Below, piece after piece: positions 34,028-43,179 of a stretch of 64,000 nucleotides of DNA; the stretch's first letter is position 1; each line of letters starts with the position of its first letter. A program made the translations under genes and the position numbers. The DNA is from Bradyrhizobium iriomotense. GTDB taxonomy: Bacteria; Pseudomonadota; Alphaproteobacteria; Rhizobiales; Xanthobacteraceae. The notes beneath the pieces were generated by a model, which ran no database searches, was not told where the DNA came from, and saw nothing but the letters and a program-made list of their open reading frames with translations. The DNA lies in assembly GCF_018129405.1 (NCBI RefSeq), contig NZ_JAFCLP010000001.1, positions 496,001 to 560,000 of the forward strand, read 5' to 3'.

Positions 34028-35469
34028 TGCAGTACATCACCCTCGACACCGAAACCGATTTCGACGGCTGGCGCAAAGCCGCACGTCACCTCGTGCTTCA
34101 CCACGTGCAGCCCAGCGATGTCACCTGGACCGTGAAAGGCGGCGAAGCCGAGTTGTTCGCACCGCCGGCGCCGTCTCCGATACTCGAGGTGAACGACGGC
34201 ACCTTCAACGTATCAGCAAAATTCGTCGAGCTCGCCAAGGCCGCGATCCTGCACCGCGATGGCGAGCGTTTTGCCATCCTCTATCGCCTGCTGTTCCGGC
34301 TGAAGGACAACCACGACCTCATCGAGGTCGCGACCGATCCTGACGTCGCGCAAGTCACGGCGATGGCAAGAGCCGTCCATCGCGACGAGCATAAGATGCA
34401 TGCCTTCGTGCGCTTTCGCGAGATCGGCCGCGAGCGCGCAGCGCATTACGTTGCCTGGTTCGAGCCGGAGCATCACATCGTCGAGCTCGCAGCCCCATTC
34501 TTCGCCAAACGCTTTGCCGACATGCCCTGGTCGATCCTGACGCCCGATCTGTGCGCGCATTGGGACGGCCACGCGCTCTCGTTCACATCAGGCGTCAGCA
34601 AGAGCGAGGCACCGGGCGAAGACCGGCTGGAGGAAACCTGGCGGCGCTACTACGCCAGCATCTTCAATCCGGCCCGGCTCAAGGTGAAGGCGATGCAGGC
34701 CGAGATGCCGAAGAAATACTGGAGGAACCTGCCCGAGGCTTCGATCATTAAGCCCTTGATCGAGGATGCCGAGCGCATGACCGGCGCCATGATCGCCAAT
34801 GCCGTAACCGATCCGCACAAGCCTCAGAAGCGGCCGGAGGCTCCGATGAAACGCAAGCTCGCTGCCGACGATCTCGAAGCGCTCCGCGAGGAGGCCGCGC
34901 ATTGCCGCGCCTGCCATCTCTACAAGGACGCGACGCAGACCGTGTTCGGCGAGGGCCCGAAGAACGCCAATATCATGCTGGTCGGCGAGCAACCCGGCGA
35001 CAAGGAAGACCTCGCCGGCCACCCCTTCGTCGGCCCAGCCGGCCAGCTGCTCGACCGTGCGCTGGAGGAGGCCGGCGTCGACCGCAAGAAGGTCTATGTC
35101 ACCAATGCGGTGAAGCACTTCAAATTCGTGCCGCGCGGAAAGATCCGCCTGCACCAGAAGCCGAATACGCCGGAGATCCGGGCGTGCCGGCAATGGTATG
35201 AGCGGGAAGTTTCGGCAATCCAGCCCGATCTCATCGTCGCGATGGGCGCCACCGCAGCGCAGAGCGTGTTCGGCAAGATCACTCCCGTAGGCAAGAACCG
35301 CGGCCGGTTGATCGATCTCCCCGAGGGCCGCAAGGCGCTGGTGACGGTGCACCCGTCCTATCTGCTGCGACTGCCCGATCCCGAGGCCAAGGTGCTGGAA
35401 TATCGGCGCTTTGTCGAAGATCTGAAGATCGCCGCCGGCCTGCAGAGGAAATCCGCGCGCGCGGCCTAA
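34027..35469 (+). CDS. DUF4130 - UdgX fusion: uracil-DNA-binding/glycosylase protein
   Basis: 480 residues. The N-terminal ~260 residues match the DUF4130 family linked to the radical SAM protein (EEHKMHAFVRFREIGRE-like segment, MPWSILTPDLCAHWDG). The C-terminal domain (~290-470) is a family 4/X uracil-DNA glycosylase. HCRACHLYKDATQTVFGEGP supplies cluster cysteines, GEQPGDKEDLAGHPFVGPAG is motif A, and VTVHPSYLLR is the C-terminal motif. The UdgX loop is RGKIRLHQKP, with the suicide histidine at His376, compared with KRRIH in the mycobacterial protein. UdgX forms a covalent bond with uracil-DNA. It is cotranscribed with the radical SAM gene. Confidence 0.92.
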   Translation: MQYITLDTETDFDGWRKAARHLVLHHVQPSDVTWTVKGGEAELFAPPAPSPILEVNDGTFNVSAKFVELAKAAILHRDGERFAILYRLLFRLKDNHDLIEVATDPDVAQVTAMARAVHRDEHKMHAFVRFREIGRERAAHYVAWFEPEHHIVELAAPFFAKRFADMPWSILTPDLCAHWDGHALSFTSGVSKSEAPGEDRLEETWRRYYASIFNPARLKVKAMQAEMPKKYWRNLPEASIIKPLIEDAERMTGAMIANAVTDPHKPQKRPEAPMKRKLAADDLEALREEAAHCRACHLYKDATQTVFGEGPKNANIMLVGEQPGDKEDLAGHPFVGPAGQLLDRALEEAGVDRKKVYVTNAVKHFKFVPRGKIRLHQKPNTPEIRACRQWYEREVSAIQPDLIVAMGATAAQSVFGKITPVGKNRGRLIDLPEGRKALVTVHPSYLLRLPDPEAKVLEYRRFVEDLKIAAGLQRKSARAA

Positions 35470-35565
35470 ATACTGGCGGGAAGACGCTTTTCAACCACCG
35501 CTTGTCATCCAGCCTTCAAATCCATCGCGGACAATACCCTTACCGACAAGTTAAGGGGCGTCCAC

Positions 35566-37194
35566 ATGACCGATGTAGCATTCGACCGCGCGGTAGCCGA
35601 TCCCGCGCCGATCCAGCCGGCCTCCCGGCCCAATCTCGATAAGGGCTTCAACCCGCTGACGATGATCCTGTTCTTCGGCATCCTCGCCGCGGGCCTGCTG
35701 TTCGTCGCCTACAGCATCTATGTCGACGTCAACGCGACCGGCACGCGCGTGACGACCTTCCTGCCCTACATCCTGTTGTTCGTCGCGCTGCTGATCGCGC
35801 TCGGCTTCGAATTCGTCAACGGCTTCCACGACACCGCCAATGCGGTGGCGACCGTGATCTACACCCATTCGCTGCCGGCTGAAGTCGCAGTGATGTGGTC
35901 GGGCTTCTTCAACTTCCTCGGCGTGCTCCTGTCCTCCGGCGCGGTCGCCTTCGGCATCGTCTCGCTGCTGCCGGTCGAGCTGATTCTCCAGGTCGGCTCC
36001 AGCGCCGGCTTCGCCATGGTGTTCGCGCTGCTGATCGCGGCGATCCTGTGGAATCTCGGCACCTGGTTCTTCGGCCTGCCCGCCTCCTCCTCGCACACTT
36101 TGATCGGCTCGATCATCGGCGTCGGCGTCGCCAACGCCGTCATGCGCGGTCGCGACGGCACCTCGGGCGTGGACTGGACCAAGGCGACCGAGATCGGCTA
36201 CGCGCTGCTGCTGTCGCCGCTGTTCGGCTTCATCTGCGCCGCCGTGCTGCTGCTCGTGCTCAAGTTCATCGTGCGCAACCCGGCACTCTACGCCGCGCCC
36301 GAAGGCAACAAGGCCCCACCGCTCTGGATCCGCGGCCTGCTGATCGCCACCTGCACCGGCGTCAGCTTCGCGCACGGCTCGAATGACGGCCAGAAGGGCA
36401 TGGGCCTGATCATGCTGATCCTGATCGGCACCGTGCCGACCGCCTACGCGCTCAACCGCGCGCTGCCGGAATCCCAGGTCGCCCAGTTCCAGAAGACTTC
36501 GGAGGCCGCCGCCAAGGTGATCTCGGCGAAAGGCGCCGGCCACAGCATCATCGGCGATCCCCGCCCTGCGGTGACGCAGTACATCACGCTGCGCCACATC
36601 AACGAGGGCACCTATCCCTCGCTCGCCGTGCTGGTGAAGGACGTCGGCGACCAGGTTGCCAAATACGGTTCGCTGAACAAGGTGCCGGCGGAAGCCGTCG
36701 GCAACACCCGCAACGACATGTACATGACCTCGGAAGCGATCCGGTTCCTGATGAAGGACAAGGAGAACGATCTCAACAAGGAGGAGATCGCGACCCTCAA
36801 CGCCTACAAGGGCTCGCTCGACTCTGCCACGAAGTTCATCCCGAACTGGGTGAAGATCGCGGTCGCCATCGCGCTCGGCCTCGGCACCATGATCGGCTGG
36901 AAGCGCATCGTCATCACCGTCGGTGAGAAGATCGGCAAGAGCCATCTCACCTACGCACAGGGCGCCTCCGCCGAGCTCGTGGCCGCGGCCACGATCGGTG
37001 CCGCCGACGTGTTCGGCCTGCCGGTCTCGACCACCCACGTGCTGTCCTCGGGCGTCGCCGGCACCATGGCCGCGAACGGTTCGGGCCTGCAGTGGTCGAC
37101 GATCCGCAATCTGCTGATGGCCTGGGTGCTGACGCTGCCCTGCGCGATCATGCTGTCGGCCACGCTCTATGTGATCTTCTCGCGGATCTTCTGA
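35566..37194 (+). CDS. pit: Inorganic phosphate transporter, PiT family
   Basis: A 542-residue protein with about ten spans and the duplicated PiT signature: GFHDTANAVATVIYT from residue 86 and GSNDGQKGMGLIMLI from residue 271. A large hydrophilic loop (about 305-420) separates the halves. It should import metal-phosphate with protons. The ATG at 35566 follows AAGGGG by several bases. No regulator is adjacent and I could not find a convincing Pho box. A strong terminator lies immediately downstream. Confidence 0.93.
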   Translation: MTDVAFDRAVADPAPIQPASRPNLDKGFNPLTMILFFGILAAGLLFVAYSIYVDVNATGTRVTTFLPYILLFVALLIALGFEFVNGFHDTANAVATVIYTHSLPAEVAVMWSGFFNFLGVLLSSGAVAFGIVSLLPVELILQVGSSAGFAMVFALLIAAILWNLGTWFFGLPASSSHTLIGSIIGVGVANAVMRGRDGTSGVDWTKATEIGYALLLSPLFGFICAAVLLLVLKFIVRNPALYAAPEGNKAPPLWIRGLLIATCTGVSFAHGSNDGQKGMGLIMLILIGTVPTAYALNRALPESQVAQFQKTSEAAAKVISAKGAGHSIIGDPRPAVTQYITLRHINEGTYPSLAVLVKDVGDQVAKYGSLNKVPAEAVGNTRNDMYMTSEAIRFLMKDKENDLNKEEIATLNAYKGSLDSATKFIPNWVKIAVAIALGLGTMIGWKRIVITVGEKIGKSHLTYAQGASAELVAAATIGAADVFGLPVSTTHVLSSGVAGTMAANGSGLQWSTIRNLLMAWVLTLPCAIMLSATLYVIFSRIF

Positions 37195-37215
37195 GCGATC
37201 ACATCACCCAAAAAC

Positions 37216-37250
37216 AAAGGGCCCGTGCAATGCACGGGCCCTTTTCGTTT
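37216..37250. terminator. Bidirectional rho-independent terminator (pit / M20 hydrolase)
   Basis: AAAGGGCCCGTGCA (37216-37229) is the exact reverse complement of TGCACGGGCCCTTT (37231-37244). On the plus strand it ends CCCTTTTCGTTT; on the minus strand it ends CCCTTTGTTTTTGG. It lies between the convergent pit and M20 hydrolase genes and serves both. Confidence 0.93.
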
Positions 37251-37267
37251 GCGCGAAGAGCTCGGCC

Positions 37268-38440
37268 TTAAGACGCCGCCAGCGACTCTTCGACCAGCTT
37301 CACCCAATAGGACGTGCCGTAGACGATCGCCTCGTCGTTGAAATTGTAGGCGGGGTGATGCAGCCCGGCGCTGTCGCCGTTGCCGCAGAAGATGAAGGCG
37401 CCGGGGCGCGCTTCCAGCATGTAGGCGAAATCCTCGCCGCCCATCAGCGGCGGCATCTCGTGCACGTTGGCATCGCCCGCGACCTGCTTGGCAATGCGCC
37501 GCGCCACCTCGGTCTCGGCGGCGTGGTTGTTCACGACGGGATAATTGCGCTTGTAGCGCAGATCGATCTTGGCACCGGTAATCTGCGCCACGCCCGCCAC
37601 CACCTCGTGCACGCGCTTCTCGACCAGCTTGCGCACCTCCGGCGACAGCGTGCGGATGGTGCCCCTCAGCGTCGCGGTCTGCGGAATGACGTTGCGGGCG
37701 TTGCCGGCGTGGAATTCGCAGATCGAGATCACGGCCGATTCCAGCGGATCGACGCTGCGCGCGACGATCGACTGCAGCGCCGTGATCACCTGCGCACCGA
37801 CCAGCACGGAATCGATGCATTTGTGCGGACGCGCGGCATGGCCGCCGAGGCCCTCGATCATGATGTCGACCTCATCGGTCGCCGCCATGATCGGGCCCGG
37901 CCGGATCGCAAACGAGCCGACAGGAATGCCCGGGCCGTTGTGCATGCCGTAGACCTGCTCGATGCCGAAGCGTTCCATCAGGCCGTCCTTGACCATCGCC
38001 GCGCCGCCGGCGCCGCCCTCCTCGGCCGGCTGGAAGATCACGATCGCGTCGCCGGCGAAGTTGCGGGTCTCGGCGAGATAGCGGGCCGCCCCGAGCAGCA
38101 TCGCGGTGTGGCCGTCATGACCACAGGCGTGCATCTTGCCCGGGTTCTTGGAGGCGTAAGGCAGGTTGGTCTGCTCCTCGACCGGCAGCGCGTCCATGTC
38201 GGCGCGCAGGCCGATCACCTTGAGCCCCTCGCCGGCCGGCTTGCTGCCCTTGATCACGCCGACCACGCCGGTCTGGCCAAGGCCGGTCACGACCTCGTCG
38301 CAGCCGAACTCGCGCAGCCGGTCCGCGACGAATGCTGCGGTGCGGTGGACGTCATACAGCAGCTCGGGATGCTCATGGATGTCCCGGCGCCAGGCCTGAA
38401 TATCGGGTTGGAGGTCGGCGACACGGTTCACGATGGGCAT
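37268..38440 (-). CDS. M20D-family amidohydrolase (hippurate hydrolase / N-acyl-amino-acid hydrolase type)
   Basis: 390 residues from the ATG at 38440; a TTG twelve bases upstream is an alternative. Metal-binding segments are RADMDALPV, GKMHACGHDGHTAML and IFQPAEEGGAGG, plus the C-terminal MPPLMGGEDFAYML. The dimerisation-domain motif IEGLGGHAARPH is also present. The family removes N-acyl or amide groups (hippurate, N-acetyl amino acids, conjugated auxins) in the cytoplasm. Substrate cannot be assigned. It stands alone. Confidence 0.9.
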   Translation of the reverse strand: MPIVNRVADLQPDIQAWRRDIHEHPELLYDVHRTAAFVADRLREFGCDEVVTGLGQTGVVGVIKGSKPAGEGLKVIGLRADMDALPVEEQTNLPYASKNPGKMHACGHDGHTAMLLGAARYLAETRNFAGDAIVIFQPAEEGGAGGAAMVKDGLMERFGIEQVYGMHNGPGIPVGSFAIRPGPIMAATDEVDIMIEGLGGHAARPHKCIDSVLVGAQVITALQSIVARSVDPLESAVISICEFHAGNARNVIPQTATLRGTIRTLSPEVRKLVEKRVHEVVAGVAQITGAKIDLRYKRNYPVVNNHAAETEVARRIAKQVAGDANVHEMPPLMGGEDFAYMLEARPGAFIFCGNGDSAGLHHPAYNFNDEAIVYGTSYWVKLVEESLAAS

Positions 38441-38615
38441 GGAGGGTCTCAAACCTTGTTGGGAATACAGGACTGTCTACCATGCAAGCGTCAGTCCACC
38501 CAACTCCCCGGGATCGGGGTCTGGCCCTGACGAACAGGCATGGCCGGGCTTGTCCCGGTCCGGCGGGTCTGCCTATTAGGAGGGAACGTTAAGTGACCAT
38601 CCGGGTGGAAGCAGA

Positions 38616-40235
38616 ATGCCGAGACGGCTCGAAGGTGAATTTGACTACATAGTCGTCGGCGCCGGCACGGCCGGCTGCATCATGGCCAACCGGCTCTCGG
38701 CCGATTCCCGCAATCGGGTGCTCATTCTCGAAGCGGGCGGCGACGACAACTGGATCTGGTTCCACATTCCCGTCGGCTACCTCTTCGCCATCGGCAATCC
38801 GCGCTCGGACTGGATGTTCAAGACCGAGGCCGAGCCGGGCCTGAACGGCCGCGCGCTGGCCTATCCCCGCGGCAAGGTGATCGGCGGCTGCTCGGCGATC
38901 AACGCCATGATCTCGATGCGCGGCCAGGCCGCCGATTACGATCACTGGCGTCAGCTCGGCATGACCGGCTGGGGCTACGATGACGTGCTGCCGCTGTTCA
39001 AGCGGCTGGAGGATCACTTCCTCGGCGCCAGCGAGCACCATGGCGCCGGCGGCGGCTGGCGCATCGAGGCGCCGCGGCTGTCATGGGAGGTTCTCGACGC
39101 CGTCGGCGATGCCGCAGAGGAGATGGGCATCAAGCGCATCCCGGATTTCAACACCGGCGACAACGAAGGCACCAGCTATTTCCACGTCAACCAGAAGCGC
39201 GGACGGCGCTGGTCCTCGGCGCGCGGCTTCCTCAAGCCCGCGCTGAACCGCCCCAATTTGCGGCTCGAGAAGCACGTGCTGGTCGATCGCCTCATCATCG
39301 AGCAGGGCCGCGCCGTCGGCGTGCGCTTCATCCAGAACGGCGAAATCATCGAGGCGCGTGCCAAGCGTGAGGTGATCCTCTCGGCAGGCGCGATCGGCTC
39401 GGTGCAGGTGCTGCATCGCTCCGGCATCGGGCCTGCCGACTGGCTGTCACCGCTCGGCATCGACATCGTCATGGACAAGCCCGGTGTGGGCCGCAACTTA
39501 CAGGACCATCTCCAGCAGCGCGCGATCTACAAGGTCGAGGGTGTGCGCACGCTGAACGAGACCTATTACAATCTGTTCCGCCGCGGTCTGATGGGGCTCG
39601 ATTACGCCTTCCGCCGCCGCGGCCCGCTGACGATGGCACCGTCGCAGCTCGGCATCTTCACGCGCTCCGATGCGACGCGCGCCCGCGCCAACATCCAGTT
39701 CCACGTGCAGCCGCTGTCGCTCGACAAGTTCGGCGATCCCCTGCACCGCTTCCCCGCGATCACGGTCAGCGCCTGCAATCTGCAGCCGACCTCGCGCGGC
39801 ACCGTGCGGCTGCGCGCGACAACGCCCGACGAGAAGCCGATCATCGCGCCAAACTACCTGTCGACCGACGACGACCGCCAGGTCGCCGCCGACGCCATCC
39901 GCACCACGCGGCGCCTGATGCAGCAGAAGGCGCTGGCAAGGTATCGCCCCAGCGAATATCTGCCCGGCCCCTCCGTCGGAGACGACGACGCCTCGCTCGC
40001 GAAGGCCGCCGGCGATATCGGCACCACCATTTTCCACCCCGTGGGCACGGCGAAGATGGGGACGGCAAACGATCCGATGGCCGTGGTCGACGAACGCCTG
40101 CGCTTCTACGGACTGAGCGGATTGCGCGTCGTCGATGCCTCGATCATGCCGACCATCACCTCGGGCAACACCAACACGCCGACCGCGATGATCGCGGAGA
40201 AAGGCGCGACGATGATTTTGGAGGATGCGAAGTAG
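38616..40235 (+). CDS. GMC-family FAD-dependent oxidoreductase (choline/alcohol dehydrogenase-like)
   Basis: A 539-residue protein. The Rossmann motif is DYIVVGAGTAGCIMANRL (GxGxxG at 15-20). The GMC signature 1 is PRGKVIGGCSAINAMISMRG and signature 2 is SAGAIGSVQVLHRSGIGP. The C-terminal active-site region has FHPVGTAKMG and ASIMPTITSGNTNTPTAMIA. It oxidises an alcohol group with flavin; substrate unknown, with choline dehydrogenase and polyethylene-glycol dehydrogenases as relatives. The alpha/beta hydrolase gene follows 12 bases later and is likely cotranscribed. Confidence 0.92.
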   Translation: MPRRLEGEFDYIVVGAGTAGCIMANRLSADSRNRVLILEAGGDDNWIWFHIPVGYLFAIGNPRSDWMFKTEAEPGLNGRALAYPRGKVIGGCSAINAMISMRGQAADYDHWRQLGMTGWGYDDVLPLFKRLEDHFLGASEHHGAGGGWRIEAPRLSWEVLDAVGDAAEEMGIKRIPDFNTGDNEGTSYFHVNQKRGRRWSSARGFLKPALNRPNLRLEKHVLVDRLIIEQGRAVGVRFIQNGEIIEARAKREVILSAGAIGSVQVLHRSGIGPADWLSPLGIDIVMDKPGVGRNLQDHLQQRAIYKVEGVRTLNETYYNLFRRGLMGLDYAFRRRGPLTMAPSQLGIFTRSDATRARANIQFHVQPLSLDKFGDPLHRFPAITVSACNLQPTSRGTVRLRATTPDEKPIIAPNYLSTDDDRQVAADAIRTTRRLMQQKALARYRPSEYLPGPSVGDDDASLAKAAGDIGTTIFHPVGTAKMGTANDPMAVVDERLRFYGLSGLRVVDASIMPTITSGNTNTPTAMIAEKGATMILEDAK

Positions 40236-40247
40236 TATCCCATCGCC

Positions 40248-41126
40248 ATGACCAGCCAGCGCTTTTCAATCGGCCCTGCCGGCGCAGAGATCGCCATGTT
40301 GCAATGGGGTGAGAGCGGGAAACCGCCTGCCCTGCTCGTGCACGGCACCGGTTTCGTCGCCGACGTCTGGGACGAGGTCGCGCGCGATCTTGCATCGACC
40401 TATACTGTCTACGCGCTCGATCGCCGCGGCCACGGCGCCAGCCACAAGCCCGGCGCCTATCATTTCCTCGACTACGCCGACGATGTCTGTCGAGTGATCA
40501 ATGCGCTCGAGCTGCGTGACGTCTACGGCATCGGCCACAGCGCGGGCGCGACCGATCTGTTGCTCGCGGCGAAACTCTTGCCCGGACGGCTCACCCGCCT
40601 GTTCGTGATGGAGCCGACCGTCATGGATCCGCGCGCGGCGCGCCCCGGAGGATTGAACGACGAATCCCTGTCCCGCGTGCAAGGCGCGCTCCGCCGACGC
40701 GCCGAGTTTGACAGCGCCGACGTCGTGTTCGAGCGTTACCGCACAGCGCCGGCGTTTGCGGATTGGACCGAGACCTCGCTGCGGGCGTATGTGCGCCACG
40801 GCTTCGTGCCGCTTGATGATGGCCGGGTTCGGCTCTGCTGCACACCCGAGATCGAGTCCGCGATCCTGTATCCGATCTATGAGGCGATGGAGCAGGTCTA
40901 TGTCGGCGATGCCCGCGGCAATCCGTTTGGCTTGCTCGCTGAGATCGACTGCCCGGTGCGCGTCACGACCGCCGCGAAATCAGGGCCGATCTACAAGGAG
41001 ATGGCGCGACGCGCGGAGTCACTGATCCCGCGCGTCAGCACGCTGGTCTTCGAAGGCGCCGGGCACTGTGTGGCGCAGGAAGTGCCGGCGGCCGTGGTAG
41101 AAGCCGTGCGGGAGTTCGCGAAATAG
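40248..41126 (+). CDS. Alpha/beta-fold hydrolase
   Basis: A 292-residue protein with an oxyanion segment LLVHGTGFVADVWD, the nucleophile elbow GHSAG (Ser98) and the catalytic His in GAGHCVAQE near the C-terminus. LDRRGHGASHKP is typical of the esterase / C-C hydrolase / haloalkane branch. It has no signal peptide. The substrate is unknown. Its position 12 bases behind the GMC oxidoreductase suggests a short catabolic unit. Confidence 0.88.
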   Translation: MTSQRFSIGPAGAEIAMLQWGESGKPPALLVHGTGFVADVWDEVARDLASTYTVYALDRRGHGASHKPGAYHFLDYADDVCRVINALELRDVYGIGHSAGATDLLLAAKLLPGRLTRLFVMEPTVMDPRAARPGGLNDESLSRVQGALRRRAEFDSADVVFERYRTAPAFADWTETSLRAYVRHGFVPLDDGRVRLCCTPEIESAILYPIYEAMEQVYVGDARGNPFGLLAEIDCPVRVTTAAKSGPIYKEMARRAESLIPRVSTLVFEGAGHCVAQEVPAAVVEAVREFAK

Positions 41127-41165
41127 GTCTGGTGCCCCACCACTCACGAAATCGTCATCTCATTC

Positions 41166-41192
41166 GGGAATAAGCTGCCCCCACCCCCGATC
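41166..41192 (+). promoter_or_regulatory. Candidate ECF-type promoter (GGGAAT-N16-CGATC)
   Basis: GGGAATAA (41166-41173) resembles the -35 box of many ECF promoters. CGATC follows 16 bases after GGGAAT (41188-41192). This is 42 bases before the metallophosphoesterase start, in front of an operon that contains an ECF sigma gene. That suggests autoregulation. Confidence 0.45.
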
Positions 41193-41233
41193 ACCTCCCC
41201 GAAGCCCAATTCCGGGCGGCGTGGAGAGATGCG

Positions 41234-42175
41234 ATGAGCGGACACGATCACGGGGACGACGGCGTCAGCCGCCGCAAGGTGCTCGAATGCATGACCTGGG
41301 CCGGCACCGGGGTGCTCTGGACCGTCACGGGCGGCGTGCCGCGCTCGCTCGGCATCATCGATTCGGCTGAGGCCGCAACGGCGGCGCCCGGCATGAGCTT
41401 CCTCCAGATCAGCGACAGCCATGTCGGCTTCGACAAGCCGGCCAATCCCAACGCGCTCGGCACGCTGGAGGAGGCCGTGAACAAGATCAACGCGATGCCG
41501 ACCAAGCCGTCCTTCATGATCCACACCGGCGACATCACGCATCTGTCGAAGGCCGCCGAGTTCGACAATGCCGAGCGCATCATCTCGCAAACCAAGCTCG
41601 ACGTGCACTACGTCCCCGGCGAGCACGACTTGATCGATGAGGAAGTGAAGCTCTATCGCGAGCGTTACGGCCGCGGCACCAAGGGACACGGCTGGTACTC
41701 GTTCGACGCCGGCGGCGTGCACTTCGTTGGGCTCGTCAACGTCGTCGACCTCAAGGCCGGCGGGCTCGGCAATCTCGGCGCCGAGCAGCTCGCCTGGTTC
41801 GAGGACGACCTGCGCGGCAAGTCGAAATCGACGCCGATCGTGCTGTTCGCCCATATCCCGCTCTGGACCGTCTATCCCGAATGGGGCTGGGGCACCGAGG
41901 ACGGCGGCCGCGCGCTGGAATACGTCAAGGGTTTTGGCTCGGTCACCGTGCTGAACGGCCACATCCACCAGGTGATGCAGAAGGTCGAGGGCAACGTCAC
42001 CTTCCACACCGCGCGCTCGACCGCCTTCCCGCAGCCGGCGCCGGGAGCCGCGCCCTCGCCCGGACCGATGAAGGTCGAGGACGCAAAACTCCGCTCCATG
42101 CTCGGCGTTGCCAGCATCAACTTCAAGCAGAACGAGCAGCGGCTCGCGATCATCGATACGCCGCTGCAGGGCTAA
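41234..42175 (+). CDS. Tat-exported metallophosphoesterase
   Basis: 313 residues. The N-terminus carries a Tat motif (SRRKVLECMTWAG) ending near AEAATAAP. Calcineurin-like metal motifs are in order: QISDSHVGF, IHTGDITHL, VPGEHDLID (a variant of GNHD), FAHIPLW and LNGHIHQVM. It should be a periplasmic phosphatase or phosphodiesterase. It is the first gene of an operon with a cupredoxin, an ECF sigma factor and an anti-sigma factor. The GNHD to GEHD change may alter the usual asparagine metal ligand. Confidence 0.9.
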   Translation: MSGHDHGDDGVSRRKVLECMTWAGTGVLWTVTGGVPRSLGIIDSAEAATAAPGMSFLQISDSHVGFDKPANPNALGTLEEAVNKINAMPTKPSFMIHTGDITHLSKAAEFDNAERIISQTKLDVHYVPGEHDLIDEEVKLYRERYGRGTKGHGWYSFDAGGVHFVGLVNVVDLKAGGLGNLGAEQLAWFEDDLRGKSKSTPIVLFAHIPLWTVYPEWGWGTEDGGRALEYVKGFGSVTVLNGHIHQVMQKVEGNVTFHTARSTAFPQPAPGAAPSPGPMKVEDAKLRSMLGVASINFKQNEQRLAIIDTPLQG

Positions 42176-42194
42176 GGCTGAACGGAAGCTGACA

Positions 42195-42530
42195 ATGAAG
42201 ACACTCAACCGCCGCAACTTCGGTGTCGACCTCGGTCTCGCTTTGGCCGCGGCCATCCTGTTGCCCGCAACAAAAGCCCGCGCCGACGACATGGACGTGC
42301 ACATCGACAATTTCGTGTTCCAGCCGGCCGAGCTCAAGATCAAGGTCGGCACCACCGTGACCTGGACCAACCGGGACGACATCCCGCACACCATCGTGTC
42401 CGCCGGCAAGTTCAGGTCCAAGACCCTGGACACCGACGACAAATTCTCCTTCACCTTCACCAATGCGGGCGACTACAAATATTTTTGTTCGCTGCACCCG
42501 CACATGACGGGGATGATCAAGGTTGAGTAA
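42195..42530 (+). CDS. Small periplasmic cupredoxin (amicyanin/plastocyanin-like)
   Basis: 111 residues from the ATG at 42195. A signal peptide (TLNRRNFGVDLGLALAAAILL, partly Tat-like) ends near ARADD. Type 1 copper ligands are all present: His65 (DIPHTIV), Cys98, His101 and Met104 in the pattern C-x2-H-x2-M (FCSLHPHM). FTFTNAGDYKYFC is the typical strand before the copper loop. It should carry electrons or buffer copper in the periplasm. It lies 19 bases behind the metallophosphoesterase and just ahead of the ECF sigma gene. Confidence 0.93.
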   Translation: MKTLNRRNFGVDLGLALAAAILLPATKARADDMDVHIDNFVFQPAELKIKVGTTVTWTNRDDIPHTIVSAGKFRSKTLDTDDKFSFTFTNAGDYKYFCSLHPHMTGMIKVE

Positions 42531-42630
42531 CGTCTCCAACCAAGGCATCAACGTCTTGCCCGGCCGGTGGTCCCACGCCGGCCGGGCGCGTGCGACGGCA
42601 AAAGAAGAAGCAGAGGCAAAGCGAGGAGCG

Positions 42631-43179
42631 ATGCCCGCCACCGACGATGTGCAGAAGGCACAGCGCTTCCGCGAGGCGGCGCTGCCCTATCTCGACGACG
42701 TCTACACGCTCGCACGCTACCTGCTGCGCGATGCCTCCGACGCCGAGGACGCGGTGCAGGAGTGCTATCTGCGCGCGCTGAAGCATTTTGACAGCTACCG
42801 CGGCCCGGCGATGAAGCCCTGGCTGTTCGCCATCCTGCGCAATGTCTGCAACGCCGAATACGCAAGGCGCGCGCATCGGCCCAGCGCGATCGAGGACACG
42901 CTAGGTGCCGCCGAGCAGACGCCGCTCTGGCAGGAGACCGAGGCGAGCCCCGAGACTGAAGTGCTGCGGAGCCGCGATGCCAGCGCAATCCGCAAGCTGA
43001 TCGATGCGCTCGCCGAGCCGTTCAAGGAAACATTCGTGCTGCGGGAGATCAACCACCTGTCCTATCGTGAAATCGCCGGGGCCGTCGGCGTCCCCGTCGG
43101 CACCGTGATGTCCCGCCTCGCCCGCGCCCGCGCCATGCTGCGCGCAGCCTGGACGGCGGAAGAGGAGCAAGCGAAATGA
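42631..43179 (+). CDS. ECF-type RNA polymerase sigma factor
   Basis: 182 residues from the ATG at 42631 with GAGGAG six bases upstream; an upstream TTG at 42523 would add a low-quality extension. Region 2: LARYLLRDASDAEDAVQECY and PWLFAILRNVCNAEYARR. Region 4: PFKETFVLREINHLSYREIA, then GVPVGTVMSRLARARAML. The anti-sigma gene starts inside its stop (ATGA). Two exported genes lie upstream in the same operon and are probably part of its regulon. Confidence 0.93.
   Translation: MPATDDVQKAQRFREAALPYLDDVYTLARYLLRDASDAEDAVQECYLRALKHFDSYRGPAMKPWLFAILRNVCNAEYARRAHRPSAIEDTLGAAEQTPLWQETEASPETEVLRSRDASAIRKLIDALAEPFKETFVLREINHLSYREIAGAVGVPVGTVMSRLARARAMLRAAWTAEEEQAK

Noticed and set aside
35500-35530. 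Possible Pho box upstream of pit (TTGTCATCCAGCCTTCA)
   Set aside because: Only the first half resembles the CTGTCAT repeat; the second half does not match, so PhoB control cannot be supported.
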